This document shows, one piece after another, positions 1 through 8,103 of a DNA stretch of 40,708 nt. Source of the stretch: Dehalococcoidia bacterium. Its GTDB lineage: Bacteria > Chloroflexota > Dehalococcoidia > SZUA-161. The stretch's first letter is position 1; every line of letters begins with the position of its first letter. The stretch spans positions 1 through 40,708 of the forward strand of contig JACWAE010000017.1 of the NCBI GenBank assembly GCA_014874385.1. Reading direction: 5' to 3'. The translations under genes were made by a program, and so were the position numbers. The notes under the pieces are model-generated. The model made no database searches. It was given only the letters and a program-made list of their open reading frames with translations, and was not told the DNA's origin.

Positions 1-360
1 CCGTATTTCCTGGGGTCAAGCTCGTCTTTGCTTTTCACTGGCACCGGTTTGGTGAGTACATCCACGCTGTAGGTGAGGTCGGAAAGCTCTGCCGTAGCCA
101 CCGGGGGAAAACGCGGGTCTCTGCTCGCCGATGATATGGCGTTGGCCATTGTCTCCAGGGCGACATTGGACTTCGTCGGCTCGAATGTCCCTATGCAGCC
201 TCTAAGTGCCCCGTGTTTCTTGATGCATACGAAAACACCGGCCTGCTCCTTCATCTCCGGCGACAGTTCCTGGGGTTGGAGAATCTCCTTTTTCCGGACA
301 TAGCTCTCCACTGTTTCCCTGGCCAGCCTTGTCAGAGGGTGTATTTTCTCCGGTTTCATG
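1..360 (-). CDS. amrA: AMMECR1-domain protein (AmmeMemoRadiSam system protein A), 3' end outside window
   Basis: Reading the minus strand from ATG at 360 gives an open frame of 120 codons that runs off the window edge, so the C-terminus is missing. The translation starts MKPEKIHPLTRLARETVESY and contains the AMMECR1 hallmark LRGCIGTFEP near residues 54-63, followed by a region resembling the family's SRDPRFPPV stretch. AMMECR1 proteins are small soluble proteins of uncertain biochemical role. In bacteria and archaea they are encoded with MEMO1-like and AmrS radical SAM proteins, and that is the case here. A GGAGGG Shine-Dalgarno site lies just upstream, and the MEMO gene ends only 12 bp before this start, so the two are probably co-transcribed. 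Confidence 0.9.
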
Positions 361-372
361 GCTTCCCTCCTA

Positions 373-1179
373 TCACCTCTTCACTATTATCCCGGCATAA
401 CCTACCACGTCGGAATAATCGCCGGTTACATCGCCGCTTGTTTGATATTTGACCAGTTCCGCTCGTTTGGCTCCCAGTTCTTTGGCAGCCGAGATGAGAC
501 TCACTGTTGGCGCATAGCCGCACATCGAGATGTGCAGCTTTTCAATTCGATTTAACAGCTCGTCTTCATTCAGTTCCAGTATGGCGTTGATAGCCTGGGT
601 ATCCTTCTTTTTTGCTGATTCCTGCGACTCGCGGTGAGTCATGTCGCTGCTGGCGATGATTATTGTTTCAGCTTTTAAGTCTTTGATTGCCTTTGCTATC
701 GCCTTGCCGATCTCCTTATACACAGCTCTGGGGCCATATGAGAGCACAAGGGGCACTATTTTGAAATCCTGCTTGAGGTATTGTAGAAACGGTATTTGAA
801 CCTCGACTGAGTGTTCGTAAAGATGCGCCACCTGGTCTTCTTCCAGGTTTTTAGATTCTGCCAGAATCTGCTTCCCGAGCTTGGAGTCTATCTCCACGCT
901 GCCCAGCGGCGTTTTCCATGTGCCCTCGCTCATAATGCTGTAGCGCTTGCCGTAGCCTGTGTGGTTGGGGCCCATGATTATAAAAGTATCTTTGAACTTG
1001 ATTCGCGACATCACAGCACCGGCCACTGGACCTGAGTACACATATCCGGCGTGCGGCGAGACCAGGCCGATAACCTCTTCCTTCTGTGCCTTTTTATCGA
1101 TGAATTTGCTGATTTGAGCTTCCAGTGAAGAAGGCGAACTGGGATAGAATTGCCCGGCTACAATCGGCTCTCTAATCAT
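373..1179 (-). CDS. amrB: MEMO1-like protein (AmmeMemoRadiSam system protein B)
   Basis: The 268-residue product matches the MEMO family in length and motifs. It has SPHAGYVYSG (His43), GPNHTG (His73), an HSVEVQIPF segment and a C-terminal MCGYAP motif, all typical of this fold, which resembles extradiol dioxygenases. The human homologue is a redox or metal-binding protein; the bacterial role is not established. It is the middle gene of a minus-strand AmrS-MEMO-AMMECR1 set. The 75 bp upstream, between it and AmrS, contain a double-hairpin repeat. Family assignment is firm; the reaction is unknown. Confidence 0.92.
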   Translation of the reverse strand: MIREPIVAGQFYPSSPSSLEAQISKFIDKKAQKEEVIGLVSPHAGYVYSGPVAGAVMSRIKFKDTFIIMGPNHTGYGKRYSIMSEGTWKTPLGSVEIDSKLGKQILAESKNLEEDQVAHLYEHSVEVQIPFLQYLKQDFKIVPLVLSYGPRAVYKEIGKAIAKAIKDLKAETIIIASSDMTHRESQESAKKKDTQAINAILELNEDELLNRIEKLHISMCGYAPTVSLISAAKELGAKRAELVKYQTSGDVTGDYSDVVGYAGIIVKR

Positions 1180-1196
1180 CGTAGCCCCCTCTTTTT

Positions 1197-1248
1197 TGTA
1201 GTTGCCTGATTCATCAGGCTAGATTGCCCAATGAATTGGGCAACTACA
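1197..1248. repeat. Double-hairpin palindromic intergenic repeat
   Basis: Outer arms TGTAGTTGCC and GGGCAACTACA are inverted copies. Inside them are two perfect hairpins: GCCTGA-TTCA-TCAGGC (1204-1219) and TTGCCCAAT-GA-ATTGGGCAA (1224-1243). The compact nested architecture looks like a REP or small MITE-type element rather than a simple terminator. It sits between amrS and the MEMO gene and could also affect operon mRNA processing. Confidence 0.7.
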
Positions 1249-1254
1249 TTAGGA

Positions 1255-2283
1255 TTATGTCCTGAAATTGAGCCCCGCTCCGCAGAAGCGGCATCTGGTG
1301 CCATTTAGTCCCACTATTTTGGTCTGATAGCCTACGCGCTGCACCACCACCCTGCCGCAGGAGTAACATATCGTGTTCTCTCCTTTGTGTCCGTGCAGGT
1401 TGCCCACATAGATGAAGCGAAGCCCGGCCTTTTGCCCGATACTGTAGGCACGTTCGAGTGTTTCGACCGGTGTGGGCGGCAGATCTTGCAGTTGGTGTTG
1501 CGGGTAGAACCGCGTCACATGCCAGGGGGTGAGTTCCCCCAGGCGGTCTTTTATCCAGGTGGCGATGCCCTCGAGCTGTGCATCATCGTCATTCATGGTG
1601 GGGATGATGTTGGTGACTACCTCGACATGCATCCCCCACTTCTGTTTTGCCCTTTCGGCGACCTCGAGGATACCGCGCCACTTGGATATCTTGGCAAGTT
1701 GCCTGTAGAAAGAGTCGGAAAAGCCTTTAACATCGACTCTCCAGGCATCGAGATAAGGGCCCATGGTATCAAGGGCCTCGGGAGTAGAGTAGCCGTTGGT
1801 TACATATACGGTATACAGCCCCGCCGCTTTGGCGAGCCTGGCTGAATCCAGAGTGTACTCCAGCCAGATGGCAGGCTCGTTATAGGTCCAGGCGATGCCC
1901 TGACAGTCATAGCGTTTAGCGAGTTCGATTGATTTCTCAGGAGATATGTGCTGTGAGTCATGTTTCTCCTCCCAGGGGGCCTGACACGAAATCTGCCAGT
2001 TCTGACAGTGAATGCAGTGGAAGTTGCAGCCCCAACCTCCGATGGAGAAGGCCAGGCTCGTGGGATAGAAGTGAAACAGGGGTTTCTTTTCGATGGGGTC
2101 TACTGCTACTGAGGATACCTCGCCATAGTTCAGGATATGAAGTATGCCATCCTTATTCTGGCGCACCTGGCACAGCCCGTACTTCTGCGGCCGGATAACG
2201 CAGCGCCACTGGCAGACGTGGCAGCGGACAATGGAGTTACCTAGCTTCTCATATAGCATTGCCTCGCGTGTATTGGTATTCAT
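1255..2283 (-). CDS. amrS: AmmeMemoRadiSam system radical SAM enzyme
   Basis: The 342-residue protein carries the radical SAM cluster motif CX3CX2C as CNFHCIHC (Cys86, Cys90, Cys93) inside GGWGCNFHCIHCQNW, characteristic of the AmrS / pyruvate-formate-lyase-activase-like branch. An N-terminal set of cysteines (Cys21, Cys24, Cys28, Cys38) and a C-terminal CYSC...CRFC pair suggest extra metal binding, as is common in this family. It should bind a [4Fe-4S] cluster and SAM and generate a 5'-deoxyadenosyl radical; the substrate is unknown. It is the first gene of the minus-strand set with MEMO and AMMECR1. The start at 2283 is supported by a GGGAGC-type site upstream. Confidence 0.92.
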   Translation of the reverse strand: MNTNTREAMLYEKLGNSIVRCHVCQWRCVIRPQKYGLCQVRQNKDGILHILNYGEVSSVAVDPIEKKPLFHFYPTSLAFSIGGWGCNFHCIHCQNWQISCQAPWEEKHDSQHISPEKSIELAKRYDCQGIAWTYNEPAIWLEYTLDSARLAKAAGLYTVYVTNGYSTPEALDTMGPYLDAWRVDVKGFSDSFYRQLAKISKWRGILEVAERAKQKWGMHVEVVTNIIPTMNDDDAQLEGIATWIKDRLGELTPWHVTRFYPQHQLQDLPPTPVETLERAYSIGQKAGLRFIYVGNLHGHKGENTICYSCGRVVVQRVGYQTKIVGLNGTRCRFCGAGLNFRT

Positions 2284-2452
2284 AGAGAGCTCCCATCAGG
2301 CCAGAGTCTATCACACCGCAGGGGACATGTCTATCAGGTGTCTCTATCCCACCACTTGCCAAACCAACATCGAAGGTCTAAAATTGGACGTAAATTAATA
2401 TACATGCTTGAGCCCCGGGGCGAAGAGGAACTTTTCAGAAGGACTTGATAAT

Positions 2453-2770
2453 ATGCCCAAAAAATCACGCAAGAGAGCCGCAAGATACTCGCAACTCAGT
2501 AAGTCGAGAAAGAAACGGCAGGGAGCCAGACCTGCTCCTGAACCAAAAGCAGTCTCTGCAACCACAAGTCAGGAGATAGCTGCACCCGCTGCAAAAAAGA
2601 GCCCTGTTCCCGCAAAGAGCCCGGCTCCGCAAAAGGGGACCAAGGCTCAGCCCGGTATTAGGCTCACTATTCCTGACTATAAATATGTAAGAAACGACTT
2701 GAAGAGGGTAGGGATACTGACCGGGGCGATTATTGTGATAATTATAATCCTGGCGTTCGTGCTGGGTTAA
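2453..2770 (+). CDS. Small basic protein with C-terminal membrane anchor, unrecognised
   Basis: I place the start at ATG 2453, preceded by GAAGGA at 2438-2443, rather than at the in-frame TTG 45 bp upstream. The 105-residue product begins MPKKSRKRAARYSQLSKSRK, a strongly basic stretch. An Ala/Pro/Lys-rich linker follows, then a single hydrophobic segment (VGILTGAIIVIIIILAFVLG) at the extreme C-terminus. This layout indicates a tail-anchored protein with a basic cytoplasmic part, possibly binding nucleic acid or ribosomes. No family is recognised. Its last 4 bp overlap the end of the convergent gene downstream. Confidence 0.65.
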   Translation: MPKKSRKRAARYSQLSKSRKKRQGARPAPEPKAVSATTSQEIAAPAAKKSPVPAKSPAPQKGTKAQPGIRLTIPDYKYVRNDLKRVGILTGAIIVIIIILAFVLG

Positions 2771-3558
2771 GGCTCCTCTTCCTCCTCTTCTTCCCGTTTT
2801 TCTTTTTCTGAGGAACGGCTCGTCATAGGCAGCGTGGCCCTGAATTTCTCCTTGGACTTCTTGCGTGTGGCGGGTAGCTTCTGAATAGCCTCCTTCACCT
2901 GAGACAGCCTCTGTTCGGGCTGCTCCCCTGCCATATCTACTATCACACCTCGCACTCCCAGCCCCCAGAAAATCTCAATGTCGCTAGTTGACAAGCCGGA
3001 TGGCATAGTTGCCAGGACATGTTTCCCTGTGCTGCCAGCCAGACGCTCTAATATCATTAGCTGATGAACGGTAAAGGAGGGCTCGTCCCCGCTGGCCGGG
3101 CTGAGGAGCACTGCGTCTACTTGAAGACGATTTATTGCCTTTGCCAGGCTCTCGGGCAGCGAGGCATCGATTCTGAGCACCTTACCGATTCCCTCCTCCA
3201 TCAGGATCGCTGCTGGAGCCCTGGCCGGGTTGAAAATAACGTAATCGCAGCCAAGTTCGATGAGTTGTGCGATATCTTCCTTGCTCACCGTCTCCAGAGA
3301 CACCCCCCAGGGAATTTCAGCCCTGTCGCGGTTCATTTTGGCCAGTGCTTTGCTATCCTTCTCCAAATTGTCCACGGTCAGCAACAAAGCGTCAGGGCCT
3401 TCCTTTGTGGCGACGGTTATCAACTGCGCATTTCCCGCAGGCACGCTGGCAATGGTCAATATCTGCGAAATTTTTGTTCTGGAGACCACCGCCCCGAAAC
3501 CCATCGGCTGGCCGCTGCCCTCAGAAATTCGCTCCAGCTTCTCTATGAGTTTGCTCAT
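2767..3558 (-). CDS. Unrecognised 263-residue protein, possible barrel fold with acidic tail
   Basis: The frame is open and well coded. Its sequence alternates short hydrophobic strands and helices (DALLLTVDN, CDYVIFNPARAP, VDAVLLSPAS, RGVIVDMAGEQ), suggesting a TIM-barrel-like or related alpha/beta fold. The last ~35 residues are basic and then a run of glutamates (EKREEEEEEEP), probably disordered. No catalytic motif is visible and I cannot name a family. The start MSKLIEKLERI is preceded by a GGGGGAAAC-type site. It converges with the preceding small gene, overlapping it by 4 bp. Confidence 0.7.
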   Translation of the reverse strand: MSKLIEKLERISEGSGQPMGFGAVVSRTKISQILTIASVPAGNAQLITVATKEGPDALLLTVDNLEKDSKALAKMNRDRAEIPWGVSLETVSKEDIAQLIELGCDYVIFNPARAPAAILMEEGIGKVLRIDASLPESLAKAINRLQVDAVLLSPASGDEPSFTVHQLMILERLAGSTGKHVLATMPSGLSTSDIEIFWGLGVRGVIVDMAGEQPEQRLSQVKEAIQKLPATRKKSKEKFRATLPMTSRSSEKEKREEEEEEEP

Positions 3559-3665
3559 CGTTTCCCCCTTTTCACCATGTCCCGAGTCACACTGCTGGAT
3601 AGCATAACGTCCTGTCTAATCTGGTGTCAAGCACAACACGCATTGTTGATTTCGGTTAAGTACGA

Positions 3666-3717
3666 TTTCCTAACGGGATTTGAACCGATGGGCTATTCAC
3701 AGGGCTGATGCTCTAGA
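3666..3717 (-). pseudogene. Degenerate tRNA-like remnant (tRNA-His-like)
   Basis: On the minus strand the order is TAGAGCA (like the 3' D arm), CTGTGAA (a GUG anticodon loop), then a TTCAAAT T-loop flanked by CGG and CCCG, resembling the 3' two-thirds of tRNA-His. The anticodon stem does not pair (CAGCC against TAGCC), the T stem has a mismatch and no matching 5' acceptor strand is present. It is therefore a broken copy or a chance resemblance, not a working tRNA. Confidence 0.35.
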
Positions 3718-3835
3718 TTATGCTCTGTGGTTAGAACTCGAGTGCGATTTATACAGTGGAAGGCAGTTTTCCCCCGCCTCTCATTGCTATGATAATGCTG
3801 GTATGGTTGACGATGGCTCGAAGGAGGCATTATTG

Positions 3836-4081
3836 ATGACTGAAAATAGTCCCCCAGCTCCCAAAAGCAGCGAAGATAAAGTTGTAGTAGTAGGCCCAGC
3901 TCAGGCAAAGGCCCCTAAAAAGGATGATAAGGTAACCGATAGCTTACTAGATGTTTTCACGAGTGAGGAACTTGTAGAAAGCCCTATCAGCAAGCTGTCT
4001 AAAGATTTGGGCGATATTAGTATAGATTCCCTCCTCGAGCAAACCAAACAGGTTGCCGAGGAGATCAAATGGGGACATTAA
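3836..4081 (+). CDS. Small acidic/lysine-rich protein, unrecognised
   Basis: The start at ATG 3836 is chosen because AAGGAGG lies at 3821-3827 with ideal spacing; the frame is open further upstream but has no ribosome site there. The 81-residue product MTENSPPAPKSSEDKVVVVG... has a flexible Pro/Lys-rich N-terminal half. A helical C-terminal half follows with DSLLDVFTSEELVESPISKL and SIDSLLEQTKQVAEEIKWG, rich in acidic and amphipathic residues. It looks like a soluble adaptor or coiled-coil segment. Its stop codon overlaps the ATG of a tiny downstream frame (TAATG). Function unknown. Confidence 0.6.
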   Translation: MTENSPPAPKSSEDKVVVVGPAQAKAPKKDDKVTDSLLDVFTSEELVESPISKLSKDLGDISIDSLLEQTKQVAEEIKWGH

Positions 4082-4143
4082 TGATGGCTGCTGCTTTGCT
4101 TGTTATGACTCGGGCTATCGGAATGGAGGGAGAACTTGAATGA
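4081..4143 (+). CDS. Possible 20-residue hydrophobic peptide
   Basis: An ATG at 4081 overlaps the stop of the preceding gene as TAATG, a common translational-coupling arrangement. The frame reads MMAAALLVMTRAIGMEGELE and stops at 4143. It could be a coupled micropeptide or simply the coupling point before the next small gene, whose TTG lies inside its 3' end. It is supported only by the overlap. Confidence 0.3.
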   Translation: MMAAALLVMTRAIGMEGELE

Positions 4144-4321
4144 GGAACATCGAGCTCTAATAACCCTGCTCCCTTATGATATTGTTATAACTATTTCTGC
4201 ACTCAGCGTCCTTCTTTTAACCCTTGTCTCATTTATTCAACGGCGTTCCGCCCGGGTTTGTATGGCACTAGCTGTCCTTACTGCGGGGAACAGGCAGGCT
4301 AGTCAGCGTAAAAGGATATAG
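4136..4321 (+). CDS. Small single-pass membrane protein (TTG start)
   Basis: The frame starts at TTG 4136, six bases after GGAGG (4125-4129). It encodes 61 residues with one clear membrane segment (IVITISALSVLLLTLVSFI), then a basic tail. It overlaps the 3' end of the convergent degV gene by 23 bp. With the two preceding short frames it forms a compact cluster of small proteins. No family is recognised. Confidence 0.45.
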   Translation: MNEEHRALITLLPYDIVITISALSVLLLTLVSFIQRRSARVCMALAVLTAGNRQASQRKRI

Positions 4322-5159
4322 CCAGGACACCGGGCCCGGCATGGATTCCCATGGCCGGGGTGAATTCTGTGAGATAAAGTTCAGCGCATTTAAACCTCGC
4401 CCCGATCTCCGCTTTCAGCTTCTCACCATCTTCCAGTTCGTCGGCGTGATGCACTATCACGTGAACTGTATGATTTCCCACTTTTTCTGCCATGAGCTTG
4501 AGCATGATTTGTACAGCTTTCGCCTTGGTCCTGGGGCGTGCTACCGGCATTGTCTCTCCCACTGCCGGGTTGTGATCGAGAACGGGCTTCATATCCAATA
4601 GCGACCCAGCCCAGGCTGCTGCCCTGGCAATGCGCCCGGTTCTTGCCAGGAAGTAGAGCGTGTCTACCATTGCCAGGAATCCTACTCTACCCATCATGTT
4701 GCGCGCCGCCTCCACTACCTGAGGAAGCTCAGCCCCCTTGCTGGCAGCGCGGGCAGCCTCGAGAACAATGAACCCTAGCGCACCAGCAACAGCACGGCTG
4801 TCTATAACCTCAATAGTGGTATTCGGTATCACCTCTTTAGCCTGCTCTTTGGCTACCATGGCAGCTTCGAAGACCTTGCTTTGCAAACTGGTAAGGGTTA
4901 TACAGACTATGCTCTCTGCCTTCTGGCTAGCTTGGCGGTACGCATTGAGGAATTCACCTGCTGCTAGAGTTGAGGTGGTGGGAAGGTCTTTCTTCTTGCG
5001 CATAATCTGATAGACTTCGCTGGGGCTTATATCAACGCCATCGCGGTAGCTTTTGCCTTTATAGACTATATGGATGGGAATTACATGGATATCGTATTTC
5101 TGTACCAGCTCTACAGGCAAGCAACAAACAGTATCTGTGATAACGGCGACTTTTTTCAC
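4299..5159 (-). CDS. degV: DegV family fatty-acid-binding protein
   Basis: The 286-residue product fits DegV proteins, two-domain lipid-binding proteins that cradle a fatty acid and in several bacteria deliver it to fatty-acid kinase. Visible features are the N-terminal VAVITDTVCCLPVELVQKYD, the DGVDISPSEVY loop, the lipid-contact region TTSTLAAGEFLNAYR, VIDSRAVAGALGF and the C-terminal TPAMGIHAGPGVLAISFY. The family is clear; the bound lipid cannot be read from sequence. No fakA-like partner gene is nearby. The gene ends convergently with a small membrane protein. Confidence 0.92.
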   Translation of the reverse strand: MKKVAVITDTVCCLPVELVQKYDIHVIPIHIVYKGKSYRDGVDISPSEVYQIMRKKKDLPTTSTLAAGEFLNAYRQASQKAESIVCITLTSLQSKVFEAAMVAKEQAKEVIPNTTIEVIDSRAVAGALGFIVLEAARAASKGAELPQVVEAARNMMGRVGFLAMVDTLYFLARTGRIARAAAWAGSLLDMKPVLDHNPAVGETMPVARPRTKAKAVQIMLKLMAEKVGNHTVHVIVHHADELEDGEKLKAEIGARFKCAELYLTEFTPAMGIHAGPGVLAISFYAD

Positions 5160-5183
5160 TGGTGTCCTTCCTGTAAAGATAAA

Positions 5184-5227
5184 GACAGCGGTTAGACTTG
5201 AACCGACGACCGGCGGTTTGCGAAGCC
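5184..5227 (-). pseudogene. tRNA-Thr 3'-half remnant, candidate attachment-site scar
   Basis: Positions 5195-5219 match 31142-31166 perfectly over 25 bases. The wider 44-base stretch matches the 3' half of the intact tRNA-Thr (31130-31201) with five differences. Both are on the minus strand, so they are direct repeats. The copy keeps the T arm and part of the anticodon arm, but the sequence farther 5' does not form a cloverleaf. It lies on the 3' side of tRNA-Thr at 26 kb, where a tRNA-targeted integrated element would leave its distal copy. The 290 bp between degV and the acyl-CoA dehydrogenase remnant hold nothing else I recognise. Confidence 0.6.
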
Positions 5228-5450
5228 AGGCTTTAGTCTTCCGCCATCCCGTCGGCTGAGGACATAATGTATTGTGTCCGTTACTCCATCTGTTTTCTTT
5301 TAATTCCTTCGGATTAGGGTGTCAACCTCCTGACCAATTGCGCATATTGTAAAGGAAATTGCGAAAAAATCAAAGGGGTCTTGCTTGACTATTAAACTAT
5401 ACCGATTCACTAGTGACGCACTTTGCCCAATCCGAGCCAGTCCACAATGT

Positions 5451-6028
5451 CTATTTCATTCTGGGCAGGTTCAGGCCGTTCCAGGCAATAATGTTCCTCT
5501 GAATCTCGTTTGTGCCCATGGCGACATTGAGTCTGAACTGATGATGATACCAGGTCTCGTAGATTCCATCGAACTTTGCCCACCGGGAAAGCCTGACCTG
5601 GCCATAAGGGCCGAATAGCTCAGTGGCGAAATGAGCAACACGTGCCTGCAGTTCACCGGAGATTATCTTTACTGCTGAGGCATCGAAAGGTGTCATCTCC
5701 TTCTTGTTCTGCGCATCAGCTATCCTGTAAGCAAGACGTCGCGTTGCCTCAAGCTCACAAGCTACCTGAGCTAGCCGGTGTCGGATAACAGGGTTACTCG
5801 CCAGCGGCTTGTCCAATGCCTTTGTCTCATTACAGAACTTAACCAGGTCTTCTATCTGACGCTGCATGCACATAATGGCTCCCAGGTTAGACCTCTCGAA
5901 CCCAGCCAGCATCTGAGTTACCGCCCATCCCTGGTTTTCCTTCCCAACAACGTTGTTCACGGGAACATGCACACATCGAAAAATTCTTGTCGCAGCTTCA
6001 CTTGCTCATCTGTGAGCTTGAAATCCAT
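5451..6028 (-). pseudogene. Acyl-CoA dehydrogenase with large internal deletion and frameshift
   Basis: A good start with AGGAGG (6035-6040) at ATG 6028 encodes the N-terminal acyl-CoA dehydrogenase signature MDFKLTDEQVKLRQEFFDV, then meets a stop after 23 codons. In another frame, directly overlapping, the C-terminal part begins at VHVPVNNVVGKENQGW. It continues with the flavin-binding and catalytic C-terminal helical domain through GTNEIQRNIIAW to 5451. Family members have about 380-400 residues; here the middle ~200, including most of the beta domain, are gone. The junction is at a short TTCGATG stretch, suggesting deletion between two short similar segments (FFDV-like). The C-terminal 173 residues could be expressed only from an internal GTG and would lack the FAD site, so I call this a pseudogene. 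Confidence 0.8.
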
Positions 6029-6058
6029 CTCTATCCTCCTGCAATAGGCCGGAAATAT

Positions 6059-6086
6059 AATAAGCCCTCTCATCAGAGGGCTTATT
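6059..6086 (-). terminator. Strong hairpin between acyl-CoA ligase gene and dehydrogenase remnant
   Basis: A perfect 12-bp stem (AATAAGCCCTCT and its complement) closes a 4-base CATC loop. It lies 73 bp after the acyl-CoA ligase stop and 31 bp before the start of the dehydrogenase remnant, both read on the minus strand. No strong T tract follows, so it may act as a processing or weak termination signal. Confidence 0.6.
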
Positions 6087-6158
6087 CGAAGGTTTTCGCT
6101 ATACTCAATTCAGCAAGCCAATCTCATTAGTGGAGAACCAGCCCTAAACCGCGCACAA

Positions 6159-7799
6159 CTATTTGTCCAGCCCCAACTCCTTTACGGCTCCCTCTTTCAA
6201 AACGAATTTTTGAATCTTGCCCGTGGCTGTCATGGGAAAGTCGTTTACAAACTTCACGTACTTTGGAGCCTTGTAGTTGGCCATCTTCTCCCTGGAGAAC
6301 TTTATTATCTCTTCAGCAGTAGCTGTTTGCCCTTCTTTCAGCTTTATGAAAGCCATGCCCACCTCGCCCATTCTGTGGTCAGGCACACCCACGACTGAGA
6401 CCATGCTTACCCTGGGATGGGTCATGAGGAAGCTTTCGATCTCAGCCGGATAAGCATTCACGCCTCCCGTGATAAACATATCCTTGAGCCTGCCCGTTAT
6501 CTTGATGTATCCCTTCTCATCCATAGTGCCGAGGTCTCCGGTGCGGAACCATCCCTCTTTGTTGAAAGCCTTTTTAGTCTCCTCAGGGAGCTTGTAGTAT
6601 TCTTTCATGACGTAGAAACCTTTGCTGCAAATTTCACCCTGGGTGCCTCTGGGGACTTCTTTCCCCGTATCCGGGTCCAGTATCTTCAGGTCGCAATCGG
6701 GGAATATCAGCTTGCCGGCCGTGTGGGCGATTACCTCAGGCGGGTCACCGGGCTGGCTCATGGTGCTAACACCGGTATTCTCAGTCAGGCCATAGGCTGA
6801 TATCAGGTCCTTTATTCCCATCTTAGCGATGATGGTTCTTACCAGGTCTGGAGATACATCGGCGCCTCCGATTACAGCCGCCTTTACCCCTATCTTGCGC
6901 TTGGGGAAATCGGGATGCTCTAACATCATAATGTACATGGTAGGTGAGCCGGTGAACTTTGAAACCCTTTCCTCGTCGACTAACCGTAAGCCCTCGCCAG
7001 GGTCGAACTGCTCCATCGGGACAATGCACGCGCCGTTGCAGGCGCCTAAAAGCATACCGGTCATGTTTCCCATATTGTGGCTGAACGGGGAGACAACCAG
7101 GATGCGGTCCTTGTCTTCCATCTTGAACCTGTTGCTGACCGCCTCCATAATCCGGCTGTACTGGTAGTTTGTGGTCACCACGCCCTTTGGGAATCCAGTC
7201 GTCCCCGAGGTGAAGGGGATAACATAAGTATCCTCCGGCTTGACTTTCTCCTGAGCCTTCTTCACGGCTCCGCTGCTGGCGTAGTCCTTGCCTGATTCCA
7301 GCACCTTGTTGAATTCGAGCATACCCGGATAGCTTTTGTCGCTGCGCATGATTACTCTTTTGAGCAAGGGCAACTTCTTAGACTTCAGTTCACCGGGCTG
7401 GCACTCCTTGAGCTCGGGGGAAAGCTCATAAATCATTGGGATGTAGTCAATCTTGATGAACTGGTCCATCATAAAAAGGGTGGTGGAATCAGACTGCCTG
7501 AGTATGTACTCGACCTCATGGGTGCGGTATCGAGTGTTGAGAGGGATAACAGGGGCTCCTATCTTTATACAGGCAAAATGCACATATACCCACTCCGGTA
7601 TATTGCTCATCCAGATTGCTACCTTATCGTCCTTCTTAACGCCCATTTTAATCAGGGCGTTCGCTACCGAATTCGCTCTATCCATCAATGTCTCATAATT
7701 TATGCGCTGCTTTCCTGAGACTATTGCCTCGTTCTTCGGATATTGAACTGCAATTCTGTCTATTATCTTCGCCAGAGTATCATCTTTTTTTAACTCCAT
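6159..7799 (-). CDS. AMP-forming acyl-CoA synthetase / ligase
   Basis: The 546-residue product is a full-length member of the ANL (AMP-binding) superfamily, which activates a carboxylic acid with ATP to acyl-AMP and then forms the CoA thioester. The phosphate-binding loop FTSGTTGFPKG is at residues 196-206. The motif SAYGLTENTG, the hinge GRLKDMFITGGVNAYPAEIE and the C-terminal catalytic lysine motif ATGKIQKF are all present. The acid cannot be read from the sequence; the closest general resemblance is to FadD-like and aryl or alicyclic acid ligases. AAGGAGGGAAAC precedes the start. It probably supplies the CoA ester for the acyl-CoA enzymes in the following 16 kb and has its own promoter at 8004-8033. 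Confidence 0.93.
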   Translation of the reverse strand: MELKKDDTLAKIIDRIAVQYPKNEAIVSGKQRINYETLMDRANSVANALIKMGVKKDDKVAIWMSNIPEWVYVHFACIKIGAPVIPLNTRYRTHEVEYILRQSDSTTLFMMDQFIKIDYIPMIYELSPELKECQPGELKSKKLPLLKRVIMRSDKSYPGMLEFNKVLESGKDYASSGAVKKAQEKVKPEDTYVIPFTSGTTGFPKGVVTTNYQYSRIMEAVSNRFKMEDKDRILVVSPFSHNMGNMTGMLLGACNGACIVPMEQFDPGEGLRLVDEERVSKFTGSPTMYIMMLEHPDFPKRKIGVKAAVIGGADVSPDLVRTIIAKMGIKDLISAYGLTENTGVSTMSQPGDPPEVIAHTAGKLIFPDCDLKILDPDTGKEVPRGTQGEICSKGFYVMKEYYKLPEETKKAFNKEGWFRTGDLGTMDEKGYIKITGRLKDMFITGGVNAYPAEIESFLMTHPRVSMVSVVGVPDHRMGEVGMAFIKLKEGQTATAEEIIKFSREKMANYKAPKYVKFVNDFPMTATGKIQKFVLKEGAVKELGLDK

Positions 7800-8003
7800 G
7801 TTTCCCTCCTTAATACTGTTGAGATTTATTTACTGTTATCAGAGTTGACCACAGCCATTATGTTGGCGAATGCCCGCTTTTTTATAGTACTGCCATATCT
7901 TTACTTTTGGGAAATCACGGGACTATAGAGTGCTGCGCCCAGATACAAAAATGGGAACCATATCAGATAATGATACTTCCCCATTTACTTATTCTCAGCC
8001 GAG

Positions 8004-8033
8004 AGTATAGCTCATCTCTCCAGAGAGTGTCAA
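8004..8033 (-). promoter_or_regulatory. Sigma-70-type promoter for acyl-CoA ligase gene
   Basis: On the minus strand TTGACA (8028-8033) and TATACT (8004-8009) are separated by 18 bp. The spacer contains an inverted pair CTCTC-CA-GAGAG, a possible operator. Transcription would begin near 7997, leaving an untranslated leader of about 200 nt before the start at 7799. The 440-bp gap between the ligase and MaoC genes holds this promoter and the opposite one at 8104. Confidence 0.65.
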
Positions 8034-8103
8034 TGTTTTTGGTTCTACGCATGGGTAGGAGGGTGACTGCACTTTCCCGCTAAAAAACAATAAGCAGAAC
8101 AGT

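Noticed and set aside
5184..5260. Functional class II or tRNA-Sec-like gene
   Set aside because: The 5' portion does not pair with the acceptor and anticodon stems; only the 3' half matches tRNA-Thr.
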